Below, in pieces: positions 25,809-33,456 of a DNA stretch of 64,000 nt; the first letter of the stretch is position 1; each line of letters starts with the position of its first letter. The translations under genes and the position numbers were made by a program. Below the pieces are notes generated by a model, which had not been told where the DNA came from, searched no databases, and saw nothing but the letters and a program-made list of their open reading frames with translations. This DNA comes from Verrucomicrobia bacterium LW23 (GTDB taxonomy: Bacteria > Verrucomicrobiota > Verrucomicrobiia > Methylacidiphilales > UBA1321). Location of the stretch: NCBI GenBank assembly GCA_003054695.1, contig QAZA01000050.1:248001-312000 (forward strand). The letters are read 5' to 3'.

Positions 25809-26963
25809 CTAACTCTCACGGTATAAGTAAGATACATCCACCGGCGATACAACGCGCATGCCTTCGGTCGAGGTCAGTGTTATATAGCCTTCCGGAACAG
25901 GCTCGATCGACGCCACACGGGTAAAGCCTTGCGGAATCGCCGCGACACCCTGTATGTAGTTGATAGACAACGGGGTATCGGAATCCAGCTGAAGCGCGGT
26001 GGGGTATCCCTGCTCGTTCACCTCATTGGGCCGCGCGCTCTCCGCCAGGCCGTAGTGGAAGTACGACGTGACGTCTTCCAGCCCCATCACCCGCTCGTGC
26101 CGTTTGCTCCAGGGTGCGTAGTGGCGACCGCCGTTGGATATCCAGAACACAGTGCTGCGCAGCGTGCGGGGATCCTTAAGCGTGTACCACACGTAGCCTT
26201 CCTGGGGAAAAGCCACCGCCAGCCACGCAAAGTTGTCGCTGGCCTGATGCACAAACATCACCAGGTCCTCAAAGCCCGCGCGCGCCGGGTAGGCCGTGAG
26301 ATCCGCCGAACCCCCGTCCGCCATCGGCACGTCGGCCAGGCTGGTAAACGTCGCGCCGGTCTTCAGGCTGCTGAAACCGCCTTTTGCCGGGTCCTCAAAC
26401 AGTTGCGGCGCCACCTGCCCGTACAGCAAGGGGCTGGAGCTGATGAGGCCGCTGCCGGGCGCCTCCGGAAACTTAAGCATGGCGTGGTGGCCCAGGTTCA
26501 TCGGCCCGCCTGCGCGGGAAAGTACATGCTGCGAGTAGACAACCGTCTCGCCCTCACGCAGTTGTATATACTTGTCCACTCGCCCTTCGCGCACCTGCGT
26601 CTCCAGCGAAAGGTGGAGCATCACCCGGCTTTTACCCAGGTTAAGTGAGGTCAGCGACTCAAACTCCCACGGCAGGTTTGCTACCTCGCCATGCGGTGGA
26701 TGCTTTTCGTCACCGTAGGTCGTGTCGTTGCCGCCAAACGGCGCGCAGAAAAAATCGCCCCGCAGCACACGGAGAATCGCCGGCGTCTCCTCGGACAACG
26801 CCTCCTCCGCCCACGGCGCCACCGAGTAGGGGGCAACTCTACGGTCGTCCGGCAGCGTAAATGTGACAGGGCCGAGGTGACCGCCCAGCTGCGTTACGGC
26901 AACCTCCACCTTGTCCGAGCCAAACACCCAGCCTGGCTGACCTGAAATGACTTTGGTATCCAT
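25809..26963 (-). CDS. Galactose-mutarotase-like (aldose epimerase superfamily) protein
   Basis: 384 residues from ATG 26963. A GTG at 26984 would add seven. Beta-sandwich-like sequence with VTQLGGHLGPVTF near the start and PFGGNDTTYGDEKHPPHGEVANLPWEF, where the HGEV..LPW arrangement recalls the catalytic-histidine region of mutarotases. It lacks an obvious signal peptide. It is divergent from the beta-mannosidase gene, consistent with sugar handling. The precise activity is unknown. Confidence 0.6.
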   Translation of the reverse strand: MDTKVISGQPGWVFGSDKVEVAVTQLGGHLGPVTFTLPDDRRVAPYSVAPWAEEALSEETPAILRVLRGDFFCAPFGGNDTTYGDEKHPPHGEVANLPWEFESLTSLNLGKSRVMLHLSLETQVREGRVDKYIQLREGETVVYSQHVLSRAGGPMNLGHHAMLKFPEAPGSGLISSSPLLYGQVAPQLFEDPAKGGFSSLKTGATFTSLADVPMADGGSADLTAYPARAGFEDLVMFVHQASDNFAWLAVAFPQEGYVWYTLKDPRTLRSTVFWISNGGRHYAPWSKRHERVMGLEDVTSYFHYGLAESARPNEVNEQGYPTALQLDSDTPLSINYIQGVAAIPQGFTRVASIEPVPEGYITLTSTEGMRVVSPVDVSYLYRES

Positions 26964-27222
26964 TGATATTGAAGCAGGAGTCACTTACGTGGATCGCAGA
27001 AACGACCCGTTGCAATAATATAAAGGCTCGCGCCACTGTACACGAACAGTTTTTGCAACATAAAGCACCATTTTGCCCCAGCGCCCGGTCTCGGGCGTCT
27101 CTATAGCAATGATAGCCAATCGCGACTCGACATGTACCTCAACCCGCGTCATCATCGCCGCTCACCCGCTCCGCCCCGCCATAACCCGGCGCCGAGTCAA
27201 GGCACTCCCCTTCTAACCTTAT

Positions 27223-29238
27223 ATGCCGCAAGATATTACGGAAGCAGAGGCTTCCGCCCAGCTCGTTTCGCCCAGGTCCCGCCGGGACGTCGATCTACGC
27301 ACCCTCCCCTGGACAGTGGCCGGCTACATGCCCACATCCTGGACGGGAAAATCGATGGAAGTTGGCTTTGCGCTGGAGCCGGAAGTTGCACCCGTACCCG
27401 CGCAAGTCCCTGGCTCCGTGCAACATGCATTGCGTAGGGCTGGCATGCTGCCTGACTGGCTGGAGGGGCTCAACTCCCGCGCTTGCGAGTGGGTGGAAAA
27501 CCGCGACTGGATGTTCTCCGCCCCCCTGCCAGACGACATGTTTGTGGAAAGGGCGAGCGGCACAACCTATCAACTGAACTTTGGCGGCCTGGATGGAAAC
27601 GGCGTTATCGTGTTCAACAAGAAACAGATAGCTACGTTCGACAACGCGTACATCCCGCTTTCCGTGGATATTACCGAGCACCTGCTGGAGGCCGGCAATC
27701 GCCTCCATATCATCTTCTTTGTCTCGCCGCGCTGGCTGGGCCAGGTGGGCTACACATCGCAAATGAAGGACTGGAAGCCACGCTTTAACTATGGATGGGA
27801 CTGGATGCAGCGTATCGTGCAAGTCGGTGCGTGGGAACCTGTTATGCTTAGCGTCACCCCCCGCGCAGCCATCTCCGGGTTACGGCTGAGAAGCCGCGTT
27901 GAGGAAGATTTGAGGACGGGCCATGTGTGGATAAAGGCCAACGCCACCAACGAATGCGGAGAGACGCTTCGCATCGATATCGAAGGACCGGAAGGCGAGG
28001 CAGGGACATGGGATGTCCCTGCCGAGAAGCTGAGGGAGGGACACGAAATGTCCCTGGCAAACGTCCAACTCTGGTGGCCCAACGGAAGTGGCGCACAACC
28101 TCTTTATAGCGTTACAGTTACGCTAATTGGTAAAGGAGGCGCCACGCTTGACGTTCAGTCGCTCCGTACAGGCTTTAAGCGAATTGAGTGGAAACCTTGC
28201 CAGGGGGCTGTGCCCGAGGCAGATCCATGGATTTGCGTGGTCAACGGCAAGCCGATCTTCCTGCAAGGCATTAACTGGACGCCCATATCCGCAACCTTTG
28301 CGGACATTGCTGATGGGGACTACGACAAACTCATTGGCCTTTATAAGACCATGGGTGCCAACATCTTCCGCGTATGGGGCGGAGCCTTTCTCGAGCGCGC
28401 GCACTTCTTCGATCTGTGTGATCGGCATGGGATCCTCATCTGGCAGGAGTTTCCCCTTTCCTCATCCGGTCACGAAAACTGGCCGCACGAAGACGAGCCG
28501 AGCATGCAAGTGCTGGTGCGTGTCGCGCAGTCATATATCACTCGGCGCCAACACCATGCATCGCTTCTCATGTGGTGCGGCGGTAACGAGCTTCAGGGCT
28601 CGCCCGACGGCGGCAAAACCGGTACCGGCCTCCCAGTAACGCTCAATCACCCGCTCATGCAGCGTTGGCAAGCCCTTGTGGCGCAAGAAGATCCAGGGCG
28701 CCGCTTCGTGCCGTCCTCGTCGTCCGGCCCCCGCTTCATGGCCTTTCCCGAGAGCTTTGGCAAAGGCCTCCACTGGGACGTGCACGGCCCCTGGCGCGCC
28801 GCCGGCGACACGGACGCCGCGACCGACGACTACTGGCGTAACGACGACTCCCTGTTTCGCTCGGAACTGGGCGCACCGGGCGCGTCTTCCGCCGCCATCA
28901 TCCGCCGCTACTCCGGCGGGCTCCCCGTAACCCCCGGCACCATGGAGAACCCCGTGTGGCGCCGTTTCTCCTGGTGGCTGGAATGGGACACATTTATCCG
29001 CGAAGCAGGGCGCCAACCGCTTGACCTAGAGGACTTTGTGCAGTGGAGCCAGCAGCGCCAGGCGCGCCTGCTACGGCAAGCCGTGGGCCGGTGCAAAGAG
29101 CGCTTCCCCGCCATCGGCGGCTGCATCCTGTGGATGGGCCACGACTCATTCCCTTGCGCCACAAACACTTCCATCATCGATTTTCACGGGGAACTCAAGC
29201 CTGCGGGGGAAGCTGTCGCCGAAGTCTGGCGATCGTGA
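27223..29238 (+). CDS. GH2-family beta-mannosidase
   Basis: A 671-residue enzyme that removes mannose from oligosaccharide ends. The N-terminal domain contains NRDWMFSAPL and FNGLD-like FGGLDGNGVIVFN. The barrel shows LWWPNGSGAQPLY and INWTPISATF. The acid/base is Glu456 in MWCGGNELQG and the nucleophile Glu548 in RSELGAPG. Typical GH2 mannosidases are about 820 residues, so the C-terminal accessory domains are reduced. There is no signal peptide, so it is probably cytoplasmic. Two GGGACA palindromes at 28000-28057 are in frame, just before the conserved LWWPNG. Confidence 0.87.
   Translation: MPQDITEAEASAQLVSPRSRRDVDLRTLPWTVAGYMPTSWTGKSMEVGFALEPEVAPVPAQVPGSVQHALRRAGMLPDWLEGLNSRACEWVENRDWMFSAPLPDDMFVERASGTTYQLNFGGLDGNGVIVFNKKQIATFDNAYIPLSVDITEHLLEAGNRLHIIFFVSPRWLGQVGYTSQMKDWKPRFNYGWDWMQRIVQVGAWEPVMLSVTPRAAISGLRLRSRVEEDLRTGHVWIKANATNECGETLRIDIEGPEGEAGTWDVPAEKLREGHEMSLANVQLWWPNGSGAQPLYSVTVTLIGKGGATLDVQSLRTGFKRIEWKPCQGAVPEADPWICVVNGKPIFLQGINWTPISATFADIADGDYDKLIGLYKTMGANIFRVWGGAFLERAHFFDLCDRHGILIWQEFPLSSSGHENWPHEDEPSMQVLVRVAQSYITRRQHHASLLMWCGGNELQGSPDGGKTGTGLPVTLNHPLMQRWQALVAQEDPGRRFVPSSSSGPRFMAFPESFGKGLHWDVHGPWRAAGDTDAATDDYWRNDDSLFRSELGAPGASSAAIIRRYSGGLPVTPGTMENPVWRRFSWWLEWDTFIREAGRQPLDLEDFVQWSQQRQARLLRQAVGRCKERFPAIGGCILWMGHDSFPCATNTSIIDFHGELKPAGEAVAEVWRS
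28000..28057. repeat. Two GGGACA palindromes inside the beta-mannosidase gene
   Basis: Copies at 28000-28022 (near-perfect, CAGGGACA-TGGGA-TGTCCCTG) and 28037-28057 are 14 bases apart. They are read in different frames, giving AGTWDVPA and EGHEMSLA. Confidence 0.8.
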
Positions 29239-29409
29239 TTTCTGCAAAAGCGGTGCAGGCAACATCCTGCAGCGCAGGTAAATACATCGACAAAATCCTA
29301 TTTTGCGCGACAAATGCATAACACTATGCCTAAACTCGCGGCACCCTCACGATTTCCGGTTGAAATCTCCTCTCAAATGGCGGAAGATCTGTAAGGAGCT
29401 CAAAACACT

Positions 29410-29907
29410 ATGCAGTGCGAATTTTGTAAATCAGAAGAAGCCACGGTCCATTTGACGCAGATCATCAACGGCAAGATGAGCAAAGTTGATCTCTGCGCTA
29501 AATGCGAGAAGGAGAAAGGTGTGGCCGACCCGACAGGATTTTCGCTCGCCGACATGCTGCTTGGCCTGGGCTCCGCCGAAGAAATGAAGAACGGCAACCA
29601 TAACCAGGAGCCCGTGTGCCCCCTGTGTGGCTTCACGCAGCCCGACTTTAAGAAGACCGCGCGCCTAGGCTGCAGCCAGTGCTACAACACCTTTAGCAAG
29701 GGGCTGGAAGGCATCCTCAAAGACATGCACCGCGGCACCACGCATAAGGGCAAAGTGCCCCGCCGTTTTGCGCGCGCCCAGATTATGGCCACCAAACTTA
29801 AGGATTTGCAGGACGAACTCTCCCTTGCCGTGCAGGAGGAGAACTACGAGCAAGCTGCGTCTCTCCGCGACCAGATTTTGCAGCTGGAATCCGAGCTGAA
29901 GAGCTGA
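29410..29907 (+). CDS. McsA-like zinc-finger protein with UVR motif
   Basis: 165 residues. Two pairs of CxxC near the start (CEFC, CAKC) and two later (CPLC, CSQC) form zinc sites as in McsA. The C-terminal UVR-type helix pair LKDLQDELSLAVQEENYEQAASLRDQILQLE ends the protein. In Firmicutes McsA activates the arginine kinase McsB, but no mcsB, ctsR or clpC is adjacent, so the role here is unknown. A good ribosome binding site AAGGAG lies upstream. Confidence 0.8.
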   Translation: MQCEFCKSEEATVHLTQIINGKMSKVDLCAKCEKEKGVADPTGFSLADMLLGLGSAEEMKNGNHNQEPVCPLCGFTQPDFKKTARLGCSQCYNTFSKGLEGILKDMHRGTTHKGKVPRRFARAQIMATKLKDLQDELSLAVQEENYEQAASLRDQILQLESELKS

Positions 29908-29963
29908 CGCCCCGCAACCCCCGCCGCCTCCGCGGTACGGGAGGCGGCGGCGTCGGTAGCGGC

Positions 29964-30911
29964 TTAGCGCAGGGCCAGCAGGGCGCGCAGCTTGTCGAAG
30001 GATTCCGTCCAGCCCTTCATCATCACGGGCTTTATGTTGTGGAATGTCTTTCGTTCCGCCTCTGTGCTTTCGCCATACACTTCCCACATAACCGTTACCC
30101 TTGCTTCTCCGGCATCTTCTTCTGCAAAGGTAACAAGTGTACGTAACGTACCGGGATAGGGATCAGCCATAGGGTGCCTTGCGAAATTGCCATTCTTATC
30201 GCAAAAGCTCTGCGTATATTCCAATAGATACGGCGGACAGATCTTACGATAGTGAAGCTTCCAAAACTTGCTGTTTCCATCGGACGTTGTCATTTCCCAC
30301 ATGGCTGTCCCCCCTTCCCTGACAGATGCTTCGATAAAATGCATACGGCATCCGGCCGGGCCTAACCATTGTGCAAAAAGTTCCGGAGTTACCCACATTT
30401 CAAACAGTTTCTCCACGCTGGTGGAGAAGGAATGGTTGATAATAAAGATATCCCTTCCTTCTGTTTCCATCTCCAGATATTCGCCCAGGCGATCCCATGT
30501 GGAGTTACCGTTAGCCAGCCGGATAAACTCCTTCATCGCTTTCGCTTCTTCTTCCGTAGGTAACGCAAAGGAAAGTGTAAGCAACGTCTTGTTGCCCTGC
30601 TCTTCAAATGTTGCGGTAACCGTAAAAAGCTTCTGCCGTTCCTCATTACCTCCATGATCGTAGACAAGCTTCTTGTAGTCTACTATCTCGTGATAGGTAG
30701 TTATGTTTGGATAATCCGTGCCATCCGGGCCGTGCATGGTATATATCCATTTGCCGCCGGATCGAAAATCTTTACAATGCGTAGTAAGTGTAAAGCCACG
30801 GGGCCCCCACCATTTCGCCACATGCTTAAGGTCTGTCCATACCTCCCACACCAGTTTGACGGGTGCATTGTATAGACGTATGATCGGAATCTCATTTGGC
30901 TTTGCGGGCAT
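29964..30911 (-). CDS. Tandem AHSA1/SRPBCC-domain protein
   Basis: 315 residues with two START-like AHSA1 domains: one at about 1-150 (APVKLVWEVWTDLKHVAKWWGPRGFT) and one at about 155-310 (TSVEKLFEMWVTPELFAQWLGPAG). Both show the W-W/LGP-x motif typical of this family. These domains bind hydrophobic ligands. The start overlaps the ArsR gene's end by 20 bases, so the pair is co-translated. ArsR–AHSA1 pairs are common in bacteria. The double domain is less common. Confidence 0.82.
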   Translation of the reverse strand: MPAKPNEIPIIRLYNAPVKLVWEVWTDLKHVAKWWGPRGFTLTTHCKDFRSGGKWIYTMHGPDGTDYPNITTYHEIVDYKKLVYDHGGNEERQKLFTVTATFEEQGNKTLLTLSFALPTEEEAKAMKEFIRLANGNSTWDRLGEYLEMETEGRDIFIINHSFSTSVEKLFEMWVTPELFAQWLGPAGCRMHFIEASVREGGTAMWEMTTSDGNSKFWKLHYRKICPPYLLEYTQSFCDKNGNFARHPMADPYPGTLRTLVTFAEEDAGEARVTVMWEVYGESTEAERKTFHNIKPVMMKGWTESFDKLRALLALR

Positions 30912-31290
30912 GACGCTTTCCTTTGGGTTTAGGCAAATCCCTGGGTTCTTCCTTATCGCGCTGCACTGCCTCCTGAAGCTCCTTCAAATAGTCGTCCAGC
31001 CGATCCAGGCTCTCCCAGATCTGCCTATATTGCTCCATCCAGTCGGTCGCCTCTCGAAGCGGATCGACGCGAAGGGAGCACGTGCGCCACTGAGCGGACT
31101 TTGTCTTTTGAATAAGCCCCGCGTTCTCCAGCACCTTCAGGTGTTTGGTAACCGCAGGCAGGCTCATGGTCTCCAGGAAGGGCCTCGCCAGTTCCGTCAC
31201 GTTCGACTCCCCGTTCGAGAGGCGAGCGAGTATGGCGCGGCGGGTGGGGTCTGCCAGCGCTGCGAATGTTGTGCTGAGTGGATCCCCCAT
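30892..31290 (-). CDS. ArsR-family transcriptional regulator
   Basis: 132 residues. The winged helix shows FAALADPTRRAILARLSNGE, the recognition helix SLPAVTKHLKVLENAGLI and the wing KTKSAQWRTCSL. No cysteine metal site is evident. The C-terminus is basic. It is likely autoregulatory and controls the downstream AHSA1 gene. A perfect palindrome lies 13 bases upstream. Confidence 0.88.
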   Translation of the reverse strand: MGDPLSTTFAALADPTRRAILARLSNGESNVTELARPFLETMSLPAVTKHLKVLENAGLIQKTKSAQWRTCSLRVDPLREATDWMEQYRQIWESLDRLDDYLKELQEAVQRDKEEPRDLPKPKGKRHARKAK

Positions 31291-31302
31291 ATTTCACCTA
31301 TC

Positions 31303-31314
31303 GGTTAATTAACC
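31303..31314. promoter_or_regulatory. Candidate ArsR operator
   Basis: GGTTAATTAACC is a perfect 12-bp palindrome, 13 bases upstream of the regulator's ATG, in an AT-rich patch. This is a plausible binding site for the ArsR-family homodimer, by position and symmetry only. Confidence 0.5.
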
Positions 31315-31380
31315 ACAAAGTAAATTACAAGCTTGCAGAGTCAAGCTTCTATTTTGTCCACGACCAACCACAACCCCAAC

Positions 31381-32577
31381 TCAAGACGTCTTAAGCCACT
31401 GCACCGCAGCATCTTGTGGAATTGATCCCGTATTCGCCGGCACGCGAAGCAGCGCGTTTGCCCGCGCCAGGCTGGCCGTGTGGCCCGAGGAGTTCCACGG
31501 CAACGCCTCTATCTCCGCTGCGCCCCCTGCTGCGCTCCATCGCCAACGTGCAGGCCAGTATGTTTCGCGGGAGTTGGCGGCATCCTTCAGCTCCTCGGAC
31601 AACATCCCCGGCAACAGCGCATCTCCTTCGCAGCCAAAACCTTGCATAACACGTAAAGCGGGCAAGATGAACCGGTGGAACACGGCGAAGTGGGAGACAG
31701 GATTGCCCGGAATGCCAAAGGCGAGCTGGTGCCCGCGCGTTGCAAATAGCAGCGGCTTGCCAGGGCGCACATCAACCTGTTGAAAGTGCGCGAGAAAGCC
31801 CAGCTCGCGTAGTGTGGCCGCCGCATAATCGTAGTCCCCCACGCTGGCGCCTCCGGAGAAGAGCAACATGTCGAAGCTGCTGGGTTCCAACAACTTGGCG
31901 CCATGCAAGGCGGCCTCGGGCGTATCGCGCACACGAGTTTGCGCCACGATTTCGCCCCCGGCCTGTCCCACCAGGCTTCGCACCAGAATCGCGTTGGAAT
32001 CGCGAATCTGCCCTGGCATTGGAAGTTGTTCCGGCCCAACCACTTCGTTACCGGAGCTTACATGAAAAACGCGCGGCCGGCGGGTAACCATGGGCCAGAC
32101 TTCTCCCGCTGTCGCTAGGATCGCGAGCTCGCCGGGGCCCAGTAACGTGCCGGTCGCAAGCAAGGTATCGCCCAGGCGCGCGTCCTCCCCCCGCCGGCGT
32201 ACGAAGCTTGGCTTCGGCCTCTTTGCAATGCGCACGCAACCGTCAACATGCTCCACAAGTTCCTGCGGGATAACACGATCCGCCCCTTCAGGGAGCGCGG
32301 CCCCGGTAAATATGCGCGCTGCCTGGCCTGGACAGAGTGCGACATCCGGTAGCCCACCCGGCTGTATGGTTGAGACGACGCGAAATTCTGTCGCAGGGTC
32401 ACCGGCCGCGATGGCATAGCCATCCATGGCCGAGCGATCGAACGCAGGTTGATCCTGATCTGCGACCAGGGGTTGCCGCAACACGCGGCCCGCTGCCTCC
32501 TCTAATGCAACCTGCTCAGGAGGAAGAGGATGCGAGTGCGAATGAATGATTTCCAGCGCTTCGGTTACGGAGATCAC
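31381..32577 (-). CDS. moeA: Molybdopterin molybdenumtransferase
   Basis: A 398-residue enzyme that inserts molybdate into adenylated molybdopterin. Diagnostic segments are PAFDRSAMDGYA, IFTGAALPEGADRVI, GNEVV, LFSGGASVGDYDY, RPGKPLLFA and FGIPGNPVSHFAVF. It appears to begin at GTG 32577 (MISVTEALEII). It lies alone, separated from mobA by about 17 kb and from other moa genes outside the window. Confidence 0.93.
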   Translation of the reverse strand: MISVTEALEIIHSHSHPLPPEQVALEEAAGRVLRQPLVADQDQPAFDRSAMDGYAIAAGDPATEFRVVSTIQPGGLPDVALCPGQAARIFTGAALPEGADRVIPQELVEHVDGCVRIAKRPKPSFVRRRGEDARLGDTLLATGTLLGPGELAILATAGEVWPMVTRRPRVFHVSSGNEVVGPEQLPMPGQIRDSNAILVRSLVGQAGGEIVAQTRVRDTPEAALHGAKLLEPSSFDMLLFSGGASVGDYDYAAATLRELGFLAHFQQVDVRPGKPLLFATRGHQLAFGIPGNPVSHFAVFHRFILPALRVMQGFGCEGDALLPGMLSEELKDAANSRETYWPARWRWSAAGGAAEIEALPWNSSGHTASLARANALLRVPANTGSIPQDAAVQWLKTS

Positions 32578-32649
32578 ACAGACATGCTACGGGGCGCAAG
32601 GGATCGCGCAATGCAATTATTGCACAGCGGCTGCCTTATGCTCACACGA

Positions 32650-33258
32650 TCAGTCTGTTAATTCTACGTGCCAGTAGGAGAAATCGAGGAAATGCTTCCA
32701 GGAATCCTCACCACGGCGGGCAAAATGCATTTGCAACAGCGGGCGCCATTTAGGGCGAACGGGCTTGCGCATCAGGCGCATTCCGGCCTCCGCAGGGGTG
32801 CGGTTTGCTTTGCGGCTGTTGCACTCAATGCAGCTGCAAACAATGTTCTCCCAAGTAGTTGCGCCGCCCCGATCGCGCGGAACGACATGGTCCAGGTTCA
32901 TATCCTTGCGATCAAATTTACCTCCGCAATACTGGCACGTATGGTTGTCGCGCTCAAAGATATTGTGGCGGGTGAACTTGATCTCCTTTTTCGGCAGGCG
33001 GTCGAAAAAGAGCAGGAGAATCACCTTCGGCACTCGCATTTTGAAGGTGATGGTAGTGACCACATCATCGCCATGATACTGGCGCGATACGTCACTCCAC
33101 TGGTCGAAGTTAAGGGTTTGGAAAGCGCCTTCGGTATTCTCCACAACCTGGGCGTGGCCCTGGTACAGGAGCGTGACTGCGCGTCTGGCGGAGCAGATGT
33201 TAACGGCTTGCCAGAGCCGGTTGAGGACGAGCACGTGCTGGTTAAGAATCGCTTCCAT
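32650..33258 (-). CDS. HNH endonuclease-domain protein
   Basis: 202 residues. An N-terminal module (LVLNRLWQAVNICSARRAVTLLYQG) is followed by an HNH zinc-finger domain at about 108-155: CQYCGGKF, DHVVPRDRGG, WENIVCSCIECN. This type of stand-alone HNH protein is widespread in Planctomycetes/Verrucomicrobia-group and other bacteria. Its function is unknown. A restriction or repair role is possible. Confidence 0.8.
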   Translation of the reverse strand: MEAILNQHVLVLNRLWQAVNICSARRAVTLLYQGHAQVVENTEGAFQTLNFDQWSDVSRQYHGDDVVTTITFKMRVPKVILLLFFDRLPKKEIKFTRHNIFERDNHTCQYCGGKFDRKDMNLDHVVPRDRGGATTWENIVCSCIECNSRKANRTPAEAGMRLMRKPVRPKWRPLLQMHFARRGEDSWKHFLDFSYWHVELTD

Positions 33259-33456
33259 GTTTAACAGACAGGAGGAGCGGCCGAACCATGCCAGCGTGGT
33301 CCGGCTTTGGTGGTGGGTGTGGGAGACTTATGTGGAAGCTGGCAGTAGCAACACGGCTCAGTCTAATAGCAGGGCTTGACCTATCTGTCAATGCGGTTGT
33401 GTAATAAATTTAGCTTTTTTTGATGCGACACCGATTGAATCGCGGCATTCAAGCAT

